Source of the DNA: Psychrobacter nivimaris
GTDB lineage: Bacteria; Pseudomonadota; Gammaproteobacteria; Pseudomonadales; Moraxellaceae
Reading direction: 5' to 3'
Length of the DNA stretch: 36,373 nt
Assembly (NCBI RefSeq): GCF_009812035.1
Contig: NZ_VZIZ01000010.1
Coordinates: 1 to 36,373 of the forward strand
The stretch's first letter is position 1. Every line of letters starts with the position of its first letter. Below, in pieces: positions 17,589-25,993 of this stretch. The position numbers were made by a program, and so were the translations under genes. A model generated the notes under the pieces. It did no database searches. It was given only the letters and a program-made list of their open reading frames with translations, and was not told the DNA's origin.

Positions 17589-18659
17589 ATGCCTGCCAGT
17601 GATTTACCCGCCACACTTAACTCTGATACTCATACTAAGCAGCTGCCGGTAGTAGAAGGTCAGCTTGATAACAGCTTTGCTACTATTGACTGGCAAGTGC
17701 CTTGGTTATCGCATATTACTCAATTGAGTTATATCAGCAACACGATTGAGCGGCTTAGTCGCTCGAAATCACAGAGAAAGAGCTTGGATGGTTCGAATGA
17801 TTCAGAAGGTTTGGATAATGTGAAAAGCCCAAATAAGCACGATATAAATGCTTCTGACATCAATACGCCTGACACGATTGCCAAGGTCTTAAAAACGGCA
17901 GTGACGCAGCAGGCTGAATATTTGCAACAGCCGTTACCGCATACTAAACCTGCCCATGGTCATGCGCCTCAAACGCTACAGTTTGTCTCTCAAAATGCAT
18001 TGCCTGAAGGGGAGGCCTATGAGCATTTCATCGGCACAACTGGCAATATCCCGACGCGTGATAATTTACATGACTTGTTTAATGGCAGTATTTGGCTGAC
18101 CTTTCCGAAGACTAAAGCTATGCTCAATTACTACCATATGCTAGAAATCGCTAAGCAGGGTATTAGTGAGCGTCGAGGGCATGTGCGCGACACTATTACT
18201 GTCTTTGATGAGAATGGCGCAGTGCTAGTGACTTCTGATGCTAGTATCGGCAGGGCGTTGGTTGATTTTGACTGGCAGACAAGTTTGGTGAAACCTCGCG
18301 CTAAATGGGACAACCCAGCACAACCGAATACAAGTGCTCAGGCAGCAGTCTATATCTTTGGGCATGCACTGCTTGAGCAGTTGGTACACCCACGCAAACC
18401 TCTATGCGCTCACAGCATTGTCATTCACGTTGCACAAGAATTCTTTACCTTATCGTTAGCTGGACGTATGAGCTATTTGGATGACAAAGTTGCCGAATAC
18501 ATGGATACATTATTATCAAATGATGACGTCAAACCGCGCCAGCTTGCGCCGTTACCGATTTTAGGGGTGCCGCATTTTTGGGCAGAAAATGCAGATACTG
18601 GCTTTTATGAAGACAGCTACGTGTTCCGCAGTGGACGACGTAAAAAAGACAAAAAGTAA
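17589..18659 (+). CDS. DUF3025-like hypothetical protein
   Basis: The 356-aa protein is recognised by a central block FIGTTGNIPTRDNLHDLFNG (about 146-165), then SIWLTFPKTKAMLNYYHM and RDTITVFDENGAVLVTSD. This is the pattern I associate with DUF3025, a proteobacterial family without known function. The N-terminal 135 residues are poorly conserved in appearance and rich in Ser, Asn and Asp. The C-terminus ends in a lysine-rich RSGRRKKDKK. AGAGAGAG precedes the ATG. It is likely a single-gene unit; acnA follows after 296 bp with its own predicted promoter. Confidence 0.75.
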   Translation: MPASDLPATLNSDTHTKQLPVVEGQLDNSFATIDWQVPWLSHITQLSYISNTIERLSRSKSQRKSLDGSNDSEGLDNVKSPNKHDINASDINTPDTIAKVLKTAVTQQAEYLQQPLPHTKPAHGHAPQTLQFVSQNALPEGEAYEHFIGTTGNIPTRDNLHDLFNGSIWLTFPKTKAMLNYYHMLEIAKQGISERRGHVRDTITVFDENGAVLVTSDASIGRALVDFDWQTSLVKPRAKWDNPAQPNTSAQAAVYIFGHALLEQLVHPRKPLCAHSIVIHVAQEFFTLSLAGRMSYLDDKVAEYMDTLLSNDDVKPRQLAPLPILGVPHFWAENADTGFYEDSYVFRSGRRKKDKK

Positions 18660-18955
18660 ATAGAAAGATATTGCTTAAGAATAGCTCGCTAAACCGTTGT
18701 TACGTTTACGATTGTGCCACGATTCGACAACGTCTAGACGTTAACAAAGCCTTGTATGTTTGTTATGGTAAAAGGGAGTTTCTGTTAATCACTACAGATA
18801 CGATTATCTCTTTTGTTAACACGGACTCATATCAGACAGTTTTGCGAAACTGCGATATTGATTCAAGACAGATCAATCATTTATTGAGCCACCAGTCATA
18901 CATAAACTTATAATAATTTATGTTCAGGATTTATAACAACGATAAGGAAGCTATC
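18660..18955 (+). promoter_or_regulatory. acnA upstream region with candidate promoter
   Basis: This 296-bp stretch lies between the DUF3025-like gene and acnA. A TATAAT (18909-18914) is preceded by TTGAGC (18884-18889) at a long 19-bp spacing, giving a leader of about 35 nt. AAGGAAG lies 5 nt before the acnA ATG at 18956. An 80-codon open frame from a TTG at 18671 has no ribosome-binding site and unremarkable composition, so I do not treat it as a gene. No terminator hairpin was seen after the preceding gene. Confidence 0.4.
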
Positions 18956-21793
18956 ATGAGTGATATTTTTGATGTAAAAGACACCCTTTCGGTTGCTGGC
19001 AAGGAACATGCCTACTACAGCCTGCCGAAGCTGACCGAAACTTATGAGCATATCAAGACACTACCATTTTGCATGAAAGTGGTATTAGAAAACCTATTGC
19101 GTAACGAGGACGGCGGCCAGTCAGTTGGTAAAAACCATATCGAAGCGGTTGCCAACTGGGATGCAGGGGCTGAGGCGTCAAAAGAAATCGCCTTTATGCC
19201 AGCGCGTGTGGTATTACAGGATTTCACTGGTGTACCTTCAGTAGTCGATTTGGCTGCGATGCGTGATGCAGTGGTCGAGCTTGGCGGTAAGGCTGAGCAG
19301 ATCAATCCGTTTATCCCTAGTGAGCTGGTCGTCGACCACTCTGTACAGGTTGATGCTTATGGCCGCGAAGATGCGCTAGATTTGAATGAGAAGATTGAAT
19401 TTAAGCGTAATAATGAGCGCTATGAGTTCTTGCATTGGGGTCGTAACGCCTTTGAAAACTTTGTCGTCGTACCACCAGCGACCGGTATTGTCCATCAGGT
19501 TAACCTTGAGTATTTAGCGCGTGTGGTGATGGCCGCTGATGTCAACGGTGAGCTTACTGCCTATCCTGATACAGTATTTGGTACTGACAGCCATACCACG
19601 ATGATTAATGGTATTGGTGTGCTTGGTTGGGGCGTGGGCGGTATTGAAGCAGAAGCGGCCATGCTTGGTCAGCCATCATCGATGCTGATTCCACAAGTCG
19701 TTGGTTTTGAGATGACGGGTAAATTAACCGAAGGCGTCACCGCCACGGATTTGGTATTGCGTGTGGTTGAAATGCTACGTGCCCATGGTGTGGTTGGTAA
19801 GTTTGTCGAATTCTACGGTGAAGGCCTGCACAGCATGCCGCTTGCCGATCGTGCGACGATTGCCAATATGTCACCAGAATATGGTGCAACTTGTGGTATT
19901 TTCCCAATTGACCAAATGGCGATTGATTATCTGCGTCTATCAGGCCGCGACGAAGAGCAGATTGAGCTAGTTGAAAAGTATGCTAAGGCGCAAGGCTTAT
20001 GGCACGATGCCGATACACCTGCGGCGACTTATTCAAGCAAATTAGAACTAGATCTATCGTCAGTACAGCCAGCACTTGCTGGTCCAAACTTGCCACAGCA
20101 GCGTATTAATTTGTCTGATATGCATGAGAAGTTTGGCGAAACACTAGAAAAAATGACCAAAGATCGCAAGTCGGAAGTTGAAGGTAAAGTACGCTTTGAT
20201 CAAGAAGGCGGCGAGCAAGAGCAAGCTGAACACTTGGCGGCTGAGCCGAATATCGAAGTTGATACTAGTGATGATAATGCAGGTTATGCGCCAGCAAACA
20301 ATGTCTTCTCAAATGTCAGCATCAATGACAAACAACACAAGTTACGAGACGGGTCGGTAGTTATTGCTGCTATTACTTCTTGTACCAATACTTCCAATCC
20401 AGCAGTAATGATTGGTGCAGGTCTAGTGGCCAAAAAAGCTGCTGCCAAAGGTCTTAAAGCCAAGCCTTGGGTTAAGACATCGCTTGCACCGGGTTCTAAA
20501 GTGGTCACCGACTATCTTGAGAAAACTCATCTGATGGATGAGCTAGAAAAAACGGGCTTCTATTTAGTAGGTTATGGGTGTACCACGTGTATCGGTAACT
20601 CAGGGCCATTATCAGAAGAGATCGAAAAAGGCATTGAAGAAAACGACTTAGTCGCAGCAGCGGTACTGTCTGGTAACCGTAACTTTGAAGGTCGTATTCA
20701 CTCGCATGTCAAAGCCAGTTACTTAGCCTCACCACCGTTAGTCGTTGCCTACGCGTTAGCCGGTACAGTCGATATCGATCTGACCACTCATCCGCTAGGA
20801 CAGGATCAAGATGGCAATGATGTATTTCTAAAAGATATCTGGCCGACCTCGGAAGAAATTAACGAGTTAATTGCCAACAATATCGATGCCGATATGTTCC
20901 GAAAAAACTATGGCGAAGTATTTGACGGCAGTGCAGCGTGGAACGCAATTAGTTCAGCGGATAGCCAACTATATCCATGGGATGAAGGGTCGACTTATAT
21001 CAAAAACCCACCGTTCTTTGATGGTATGACTATGGAGCCAGAAGGTATCCCTGATATCGAAGGCGCGCGTATCCTAGGTCTGTTCGGTGATTCCATCACC
21101 ACCGATCATATCTCACCAGCAGGTAATATCGATCCAGACTCACCAGCAGGTAACTACTTGCAAGAGCGCGGTGTGATGGAAGCAGACTTTAACAGCTATG
21201 GCTCACGCCGTGGTAATGATGCAGTCATGACCCGTGGTACCTTTGCCAACATCCGTATCAAAAACACCATGATGGGCGGTAAAGAAGGCGGCTATACCTA
21301 CTACTTCAAGGACGACAGCGCTACGCTACAAGATGGCGAAGAAATGCCTATCTATAATGCAGCGATGAAATATAAAGAAGATAAGCGTCCGCTCGTGGTA
21401 TTGGGCGGGTCAGAATATGGTTCTGGTTCGAGCCGTGACTGGGCAGCTAAAGGTACTATCTTGCTAGGTGTAAAAGCGGTGTTGACCAGCTCGTTCGAGC
21501 GTATTCACCGTTCAAACCTAGTCGGTATGGGTGTATTGCCATTGACGTTTAAAGACGGTCAAAATGCGGAGACATACAAACTAGATGGTTCTGAAGTGCT
21601 CAGCATCACAGGTCTGGACAATGGCGAGAGTAAAACGGCCACGGTTACGGCTACGCGTGCTGACGGATCGGCAGAAACCTTTGAGGTAAATGTTGGTCTA
21701 CAAACGCCAAAAGAGCGCGAATATGTGCGTCATGGCGGCGTGTTGCACTATGTACTACGTCAATTGGCTGCTGAAAGCAAAGAAGCTGGCTAG
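18956..21793 (+). CDS. acnA: Aconitate hydratase A (AcnA/IRP1 type) with acidic insertion
   Basis: Interconverts citrate and isocitrate through cis-aconitate in the TCA cycle, using a [4Fe-4S] cluster. Starting at the ATG preceded by AAGGAAG, the protein is 945 aa (E. coli AcnA about 891). Cluster ligands are readable: C476 in TSCTNTSNP, and C542 and C545 in YGCTTCIGN. Their 66 and 3 spacing is the same as in AcnA/IRP1. DSHTTMINGIGVLGWGVGGIEAE and the swivel-domain GSEYGSGSSRDWAAKG are also present. About 40 extra residues lie before C476, in a Glu/Asp/Gln-rich stretch at about 395-450 that looks like a surface insertion. A further ATG 12 codons upstream (18920) lacks a ribosome-binding site. 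A strong terminator follows. Confidence 0.95.
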   Translation: MSDIFDVKDTLSVAGKEHAYYSLPKLTETYEHIKTLPFCMKVVLENLLRNEDGGQSVGKNHIEAVANWDAGAEASKEIAFMPARVVLQDFTGVPSVVDLAAMRDAVVELGGKAEQINPFIPSELVVDHSVQVDAYGREDALDLNEKIEFKRNNERYEFLHWGRNAFENFVVVPPATGIVHQVNLEYLARVVMAADVNGELTAYPDTVFGTDSHTTMINGIGVLGWGVGGIEAEAAMLGQPSSMLIPQVVGFEMTGKLTEGVTATDLVLRVVEMLRAHGVVGKFVEFYGEGLHSMPLADRATIANMSPEYGATCGIFPIDQMAIDYLRLSGRDEEQIELVEKYAKAQGLWHDADTPAATYSSKLELDLSSVQPALAGPNLPQQRINLSDMHEKFGETLEKMTKDRKSEVEGKVRFDQEGGEQEQAEHLAAEPNIEVDTSDDNAGYAPANNVFSNVSINDKQHKLRDGSVVIAAITSCTNTSNPAVMIGAGLVAKKAAAKGLKAKPWVKTSLAPGSKVVTDYLEKTHLMDELEKTGFYLVGYGCTTCIGNSGPLSEEIEKGIEENDLVAAAVLSGNRNFEGRIHSHVKASYLASPPLVVAYALAGTVDIDLTTHPLGQDQDGNDVFLKDIWPTSEEINELIANNIDADMFRKNYGEVFDGSAAWNAISSADSQLYPWDEGSTYIKNPPFFDGMTMEPEGIPDIEGARILGLFGDSITTDHISPAGNIDPDSPAGNYLQERGVMEADFNSYGSRRGNDAVMTRGTFANIRIKNTMMGGKEGGYTYYFKDDSATLQDGEEMPIYNAAMKYKEDKRPLVVLGGSEYGSGSSRDWAAKGTILLGVKAVLTSSFERIHRSNLVGMGVLPLTFKDGQNAETYKLDGSEVLSITGLDNGESKTATVTATRADGSAETFEVNVGLQTPKEREYVRHGGVLHYVLRQLAAESKEAG

Positions 21794-21814
21794 TGATGTA
21801 CTAGACTTGGTTTG

Positions 21815-21858
21815 AAAAAAAGCCCAATCTCCGTCAAAGTAGGGGATTGGGCTTTTTT
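21815..21858. terminator. Bidirectional terminator between acnA and the LysE-type gene
   Basis: A 12-bp stem, AGCCCAATCTCC (21821-21832) with GGGGATTGGGCT (21842-21853, one G-T pair), is flanked by an A-run on the left and TTTTTT on the right. It can act as a rho-independent terminator on both strands and sits between two convergent genes. Confidence 0.9.
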
Positions 21859-21892
21859 ATGGAAGACGTTTTTCTTCTTGTTACTTTACTCT

Positions 21893-22546
21893 TTAAGCCT
21901 TTTCAGTCAACAGCTTAATTCCTAGCCCCATAAATACGACACCACTTATTTTATTCATCATGGATTCAATTTTTGGATTCTCTCTTAGTTTTTTGCTGAA
22001 CTTTGACGCCAGCAGCGCCAAACACAAGCACCATATAAAACCTGTGGTGGCAAAAGTCAGTCCCAACATCAAAAATGACAGCATGCCATAAGCATAACTA
22101 GCGTCGATAAACTGCGGGAAGAACGCCAAGAAGAATAAAGCGACTTTTGGATTAAAAGTATTAGTCAACACACCTTGCTTATATATTTGCCAACCATCTA
22201 CAGCCTTTCGGCTAGTCACGTTCTGATCTTTGGACAAATTGTTTGCTATCGAGCTCGAGTTTTTGCTCAGTAGCATTTTTAGACCCAAATAGCACAAGTA
22301 AGCCGCACCGATATATTTGACGATCATAAACGCCGTAGGGGAGTTGGCAAGTAACACGGACAACCCTAGCGCCGCCAATAAAGTATGTACCAAAATACCC
22401 GAAGTAATGCCAAGAACAGAATAAAACCCTGCTGTTTGTCCTTGTGAAATACTACGGGTGATGATGTACATGCTATCCGTACCTGGCGTTAGGTTTAACA
22501 AAATAGCCGCCAAGATAAACCCTAGATAATTCTCGATACCAAACAT
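21893..22546 (-). CDS. LysE/RhtB-family amino-acid exporter
   Basis: The 217-aa protein has the LysE/RhtB opening MFGIENYLGFILAAILLNLT followed by PGTDSMYIITRSISQGQTAG, the family's most conserved segment. Six hydrophobic segments follow, including SVLGITSGILVHTLLAALGL, FNPKVALFFLAFFPQF (the conserved NPK motif) and a final GVVFMGLGIKLL. Members export amino acids such as lysine, threonine or homoserine lactone; the substrate here cannot be told. The ATG at 22546 is preferred, as AAGGGAAG sits 8 nt upstream; a GTG three codons earlier overlaps that site. It shares a terminator with acnA. Confidence 0.9.
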   Translation of the reverse strand: MFGIENYLGFILAAILLNLTPGTDSMYIITRSISQGQTAGFYSVLGITSGILVHTLLAALGLSVLLANSPTAFMIVKYIGAAYLCYLGLKMLLSKNSSSIANNLSKDQNVTSRKAVDGWQIYKQGVLTNTFNPKVALFFLAFFPQFIDASYAYGMLSFLMLGLTFATTGFIWCLCLALLASKFSKKLRENPKIESMMNKISGVVFMGLGIKLLTEKA

Positions 22547-22737
22547 AGCAATCACTTCCCTTTAATCACGCTAACCCCATCATTTATAGTAGATAGGTGC
22601 GCTTTGTAAATAGGCTTATCAGGTCGATATTAACGAGTATTAGATAGGTTGGCAATAGCGCTATCAACAGTAAGCTAGCAGCTATTAATAATAAGCTAAC
22701 GACAACAGAATAGAGGGTTTTGAGAAACGACAGACAT

Positions 22738-22775
22738 AAAAAAGCCCAGTCACCGTATGATGACTGGGCTTTTTT
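22738..22775 (-). terminator. Rho-independent terminator downstream of tRNA-Glu
   Basis: AGCCCAGTCA (22743-22752) pairs perfectly with TGACTGGGCT (22761-22770) around an 8-nt loop. On the minus strand it is followed by six Ts, about 65 bp past the tRNA-Glu 3' end. The A-run on the other flank means it could also stop rightward transcripts. Confidence 0.88.
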
Positions 22776-22837
22776 ATTGTTCGCTTATTAGTCTAACCTG
22801 ATGCTAAGCAAAAGTGCTAATAAGTGACGCCGAATAG

Positions 22838-22913
22838 TGGCGTCCCCAGGGGGATTCGAACCCCCGTTACCGCCGTGAAAGGGCGGTGTCCTAGGCCTCT
22901 AGACGATGGGGAC
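22838..22913 (-). tRNA. tRNA-Glu (anticodon UUC)
   Basis: On the minus strand the 76-nt gene runs GTCCCCATCGTCTAGAGGCC to a CCA-encoding 3' end. The acceptor stem GTCCCCA/TGGGGAC, anticodon loop CTTTCAC (anticodon TTC at 22877-22879), and T-arm GGGGGTTCGAATCCCCC all fold. It lies 159 bp downstream of tRNA-Ala and is probably transcribed with it. Confidence 0.97.
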
Positions 22914-23072
22914 GCATAGAGTGTTATAACCAGTGGTTACAACGGTACTTCACAATATCAGATAGCTTATCTATTAATAATAGAGCAAGCATTGCCTAGG
23001 TGCTGATATAGTCCTACTAGCGAGTATTTATTATTACGTTTCAGTAATACTGAGCGTTGCTATAAATAAGTA

Positions 23073-23148
23073 TGGTGGAGCTAAACGGAGTCGAACCGTT
23101 GACCCCTTGCATGCCATGCAAGTGCTCTACCAACTGAGCTATAGCCCC
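23073..23148 (-). tRNA. tRNA-Ala (anticodon GGC)
   Basis: The 76-nt gene on the minus strand starts GGGGCTATAGCTCAGTTGGT. It has an anticodon stem CTTGC/GCAAG around ATGGCAT (anticodon GGC), a T-arm with GGTTCGACTCC, and ends in encoded ACCA. One G-T pair occurs in the acceptor stem. Confidence 0.97.
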
Positions 23149-23270
23149 TCGCTAAGAGTGTGCGTATTTTATGTAAGAGCGGCAGTCTTGTCAACTACTA
23201 TTTTAAAAATAATTCATAAATATGCAAAAAAAAGCGTTTTAGCCTATTTTAAAGGCTCAACACGCCCAAA

Positions 23271-23636
23271 TTAGCGTGGATTTTGCTTAAGTGCGATCTC
23301 TTTGATGGCTTTATCGGTATAAAACTCTTCTTCGCTACCATCAGAAAAAATAATCGCACAGCATTCAGTTGGCATATATTGACCACTTTTTTCGCGGATC
23401 GTTCTGATACCTTTGACGCCGATGATGTCGTATTTGCCCAATTTATCTAGATTATGTTTGGTGTAACCACAGTAAGTACTGTATATCCATTTTAAATCTT
23501 CGAAGTCTTGTCCCTTGGTTAGGGTCAAAGTTGCATCAAACAGCTCCTTTACGATGGCATCATAATATCTTTGAGCTTCTTTGAGCGTGTTAAAGACATA
23601 GTCTTTGCTTTCTATTGTGACGGTTTTGGCGGCCAT
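23271..23636 (-). CDS. Hypothetical protein, DUF3223-like
   Basis: The 121-aa product starts MAAKTVTIESKDYVFNTLKE. It has a helical segment with EAQRYYDAIVKEL, then GVKGIRTIREKSG, CCAIIFSDGSEEEFYTDKAI. The layout (short strand, FxxxKEAxxYYxxI, then a GIxxIxV strand and a DGSxxxFSxxKAI-type hairpin) recalls DUF3223, a small RNA- or protein-binding-like domain, but I am not certain. It is leftward, starts alone with no operon partner in close range, and is AT-rich. It lies between the tRNA pair and another orphan gene, a common place for acquired DNA. Confidence 0.6.
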   Translation of the reverse strand: MAAKTVTIESKDYVFNTLKEAQRYYDAIVKELFDATLTLTKGQDFEDLKWIYSTYCGYTKHNLDKLGKYDIIGVKGIRTIREKSGQYMPTECCAIIFSDGSEEEFYTDKAIKEIALKQNPR

Positions 23637-23752
23637 GTTTATTTCCAGTTCATCAGAAGGTTTAGCGAGTTATAAAATATACAGTCCATCTATTTTATAG
23701 GTTCTTATCTAGAACTTGTGAATTTTATAAATATACTATTCGACATAGACTA

Positions 23753-24139
23753 TTAGATGGCATCACCACCAGCACTATTCCATGCTTTGGTAAAGCCTAT
23801 TACTGGAAAATTAAGAGTTTCATTATCGTATTGAATTTTAATGGGTAAGGTAGTCTTTTTAAATAACTTAATAACATAGTTATTGCCACGTTCTGTTGCA
23901 GGAGTTAGTTCGAAGTAATACTGGTCCACGTCTGTAAATTTTTTACACCAGCGTAGCATCTTAACTGCCTGTCCGTTAAATACCATTGTAAATCTACTGG
24001 GGACAGAAGTTTTAAAACTACAAACATCAGAGGTATCGATATAGTGATCGCTGAAGTATAGCCTCTGATGTCCTGACGCTGAATGAGTAATATTAGCTAT
24101 AAGGATTTTGGAATCTTCACTACTGCCACTCATATACAT
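23753..24139 (-). CDS. Orphan hypothetical protein, possibly lacking its N-terminus
   Basis: I do not recognise this 128-aa protein. It looks like a compact, beta-rich domain (KILIANITHSASGHQRLYFS, CSFKTSVPSRFTMVFNGQAV, YVIKLFKKTTLPIKIQYDNE). No membrane segment or signal peptide is present. The open frame continues about 15 codons upstream of the first Met with similar-looking sequence (GDYGDRSASV) but reaches a stop without a start codon or signal sequence. The copy may therefore have lost the beginning of an exported protein. No clear ribosome-binding site precedes the ATG at 24139. It is AT-rich relative to gltX. Confidence 0.45.
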   Translation of the reverse strand: MYMSGSSEDSKILIANITHSASGHQRLYFSDHYIDTSDVCSFKTSVPSRFTMVFNGQAVKMLRWCKKFTDVDQYYFELTPATERGNNYVIKLFKKTTLPIKIQYDNETLNFPVIGFTKAWNSAGGDAI

Positions 24140-24241
24140 AACCGATGCACTTCTATCACCATAATCTCCAATTTGACTAAACAGTTAAATTAATAGTCTA
24201 CAACATTCTAGTTTTATTGAGAAATATAACTTATTGATAAT

Positions 24242-24282
24242 AAAAAAGGCGTGGATTCTGTAATAACAGAGTCCACGCCTTT
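24242..24282 (-). terminator. Rho-independent terminator of gltX
   Basis: AAAGGCGTGGATTCTG (24245-24260) pairs with CAGAGTCCACGCCTTT (24267-24282), with one G-T pair. On the minus strand the stem is followed by TTTTTT. It lies about 30 bp past the gltX stop codon. Confidence 0.9.
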
Positions 24283-24312
24283 GCACTATTGACACTAGTC
24301 TATCTTGATAAA

Positions 24313-25836
24313 CTATTCAGCAGCAGCCAAAAAATCTGGCAACTCTGCTGCTTGTTTCTCAAGTTTTTTCAATTTCTTTTTGCCAAGGCCGCCTAATACA
24401 TCAACGGCATGACGCAAGCGAGTCAGAGTCATGTCAGCGCCGATAATCGCCATAGAGTTCATGACTGGCGTCGATGAGGTGCTACCAGCGATAGCGATAA
24501 AGAACGGCGCCATAAAGTCACGCATCTTGATATCAAGGTGAGCAGCAAGGCCTTTTAGAGTGGCATAGATGTTTTCTTCTGACCAAGTTGGTAAGACTTC
24601 TAACTGCCAAAGGGCTAATTGCAGCATCTCGATAATTTGCTCAGGGGTGAGTGATTTATGAGTAAAGCTCTCAGCATTGATGTCAGGTAGGTTTTGGAAA
24701 TAGAAACCACCCCAATTAACCGCATCAGACAATAGCTCGATACGTGGCTGAATCGCCGCTGCGATCGCGGTCAGTTTGTCACTGTTGCTGGCCCATTCAA
24801 GGATTTTATTCTTTAATTCTTCAGGGCTAAGCGCACGTAGCCATTCTGCATTGAGCCAGTTTAGCTTTTCGATATCGAAGATAGGGCCACCAAGCGACAC
24901 ACGCTGAATGTCAAAGTTGGCAATCATTTCTTCTAGCGTAAACTGCTCAGCATCATTTGGCATTGAGTAGCCCATACGACCGAGATAGTTTAGCAGCGCT
25001 TCAGGTAGCACGCCTGCATCACGATAGTAGGTGATAGAGGTTGGGTTTTTGCGTTTAGACAGTTTTGATTTATCAGGATTACGCAGTAGTGGCATATGGC
25101 AAAGCGTAGGCATTTCCCAACCAAAATAATCATAAAGCAGTTGATGCTTAGGCGCAGAGTTCAGCCACTCTTCACCGCGCATGACATGGGTGATTTCCAT
25201 CAAGTGGTCATCGACGACGTTGGCTAAATGATACGTTGGCATGCCGTCTGTTTTTAGCAGTACTTGCATATCGACTTGAGTCCAAGGGAACTCAACGGTG
25301 CCACGTAGCATGTCTTGTACCTGACAAGTGCCTTCGGCCGGTACACGCATACGAATCACGTGCGGCTTGCCCTCGCTTACCAATTGCTCAGTTTTTTCTG
25401 GAGCAAGATGAGCACAGCGACCATCATAACGAGGAGTCTCGCCATTGGCCATTTGTTCAGCGCGCATGGCATCTAACTCTTCACTGGTACAAAAACAGCG
25501 GAACGCATGGTCTTTTTCTATGAGTATCTCGGCGTGTTTTTTGTAGATATCGCTACGCTCGCTCTGACGATAAGGGGCGTGTGGGCCACCAATATCTGGG
25601 CCCTCGCTCCAATCTAGACCAACCCAACGTAAAGCGTCCAAAATCATTTGTTCTGATTGCTCAGTCGAGCGAGTCTGATCAGTGTCTTCAATACGTAAGA
25701 TAAATTCGCCGCCGTGAGCTTTGGCAAAAGCCAAGTTAAACAGGGCAATATAGGCAGTACCTACGTGTGGGAAGCCAGTTGGTGATGGGGCGATACGCGT
25801 ACGTACAGGGCGCGTGCTGTCAGTAGAGGTTTGCAT
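24313..25836 (-). CDS. gltX: Glutamate--tRNA ligase
   Basis: GltX charges tRNA-Glu with glutamate, using ATP. The 507-aa protein is a class I synthetase. Its HIGH-type motif is HVGT at 24-27 in [20 protein letters not shown]; the KMSKS-type motif is KLSKR at 258-262. The SPTGxPHxG loop, IEDTDQTR and [20 protein letters not shown] are present, along with zinc-region cysteines (RCFCTSEEL and YDGRCAHL). It is about 35 residues longer than E. coli GltX, chiefly through inserts and the final Lys/Ala-rich [19 protein letters not shown]. The gene for its substrate tRNA-Glu lies about 1.4 kb downstream in the same orientation. It is divergent from rsmH. Confidence 0.97.
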   Translation of the reverse strand: MQTSTDSTRPVRTRIAPSPTGFPHVGTAYIALFNLAFAKAHGGEFILRIEDTDQTRSTEQSEQMILDALRWVGLDWSEGPDIGGPHAPYRQSERSDIYKKHAEILIEKDHAFRCFCTSEELDAMRAEQMANGETPRYDGRCAHLAPEKTEQLVSEGKPHVIRMRVPAEGTCQVQDMLRGTVEFPWTQVDMQVLLKTDGMPTYHLANVVDDHLMEITHVMRGEEWLNSAPKHQLLYDYFGWEMPTLCHMPLLRNPDKSKLSKRKNPTSITYYRDAGVLPEALLNYLGRMGYSMPNDAEQFTLEEMIANFDIQRVSLGGPIFDIEKLNWLNAEWLRALSPEELKNKILEWASNSDKLTAIAAAIQPRIELLSDAVNWGGFYFQNLPDINAESFTHKSLTPEQIIEMLQLALWQLEVLPTWSEENIYATLKGLAAHLDIKMRDFMAPFFIAIAGSTSSTPVMNSMAIIGADMTLTRLRHAVDVLGGLGKKKLKKLEKQAAELPDFLAAAE

Positions 25837-25993
25837 GGTAAAAGTCTCAAAGTTTGCTATCGATATAAGCTATCAGTATAAATAGCGATGAAAGATATGA
25901 AGTCGATGTTAAGAAATAGCGTAAAATATAGCGCTAGTATAACAGAGACATGTGATATTTTTAATGAAAAGCCCTTCTAGTGCTTGACTACAG

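Noticed and set aside
18671..18913. 80-codon open frame upstream of acnA
   Set aside because: TTG start with no ribosome-binding site, unconvincing composition, and it covers the probable acnA promoter.
18920..18955. Upstream ATG giving a 957-aa AcnA
   Set aside because: No ribosome-binding site; the ATG at 18956 has AAGGAAG at a proper distance and gives a typical AcnA start.
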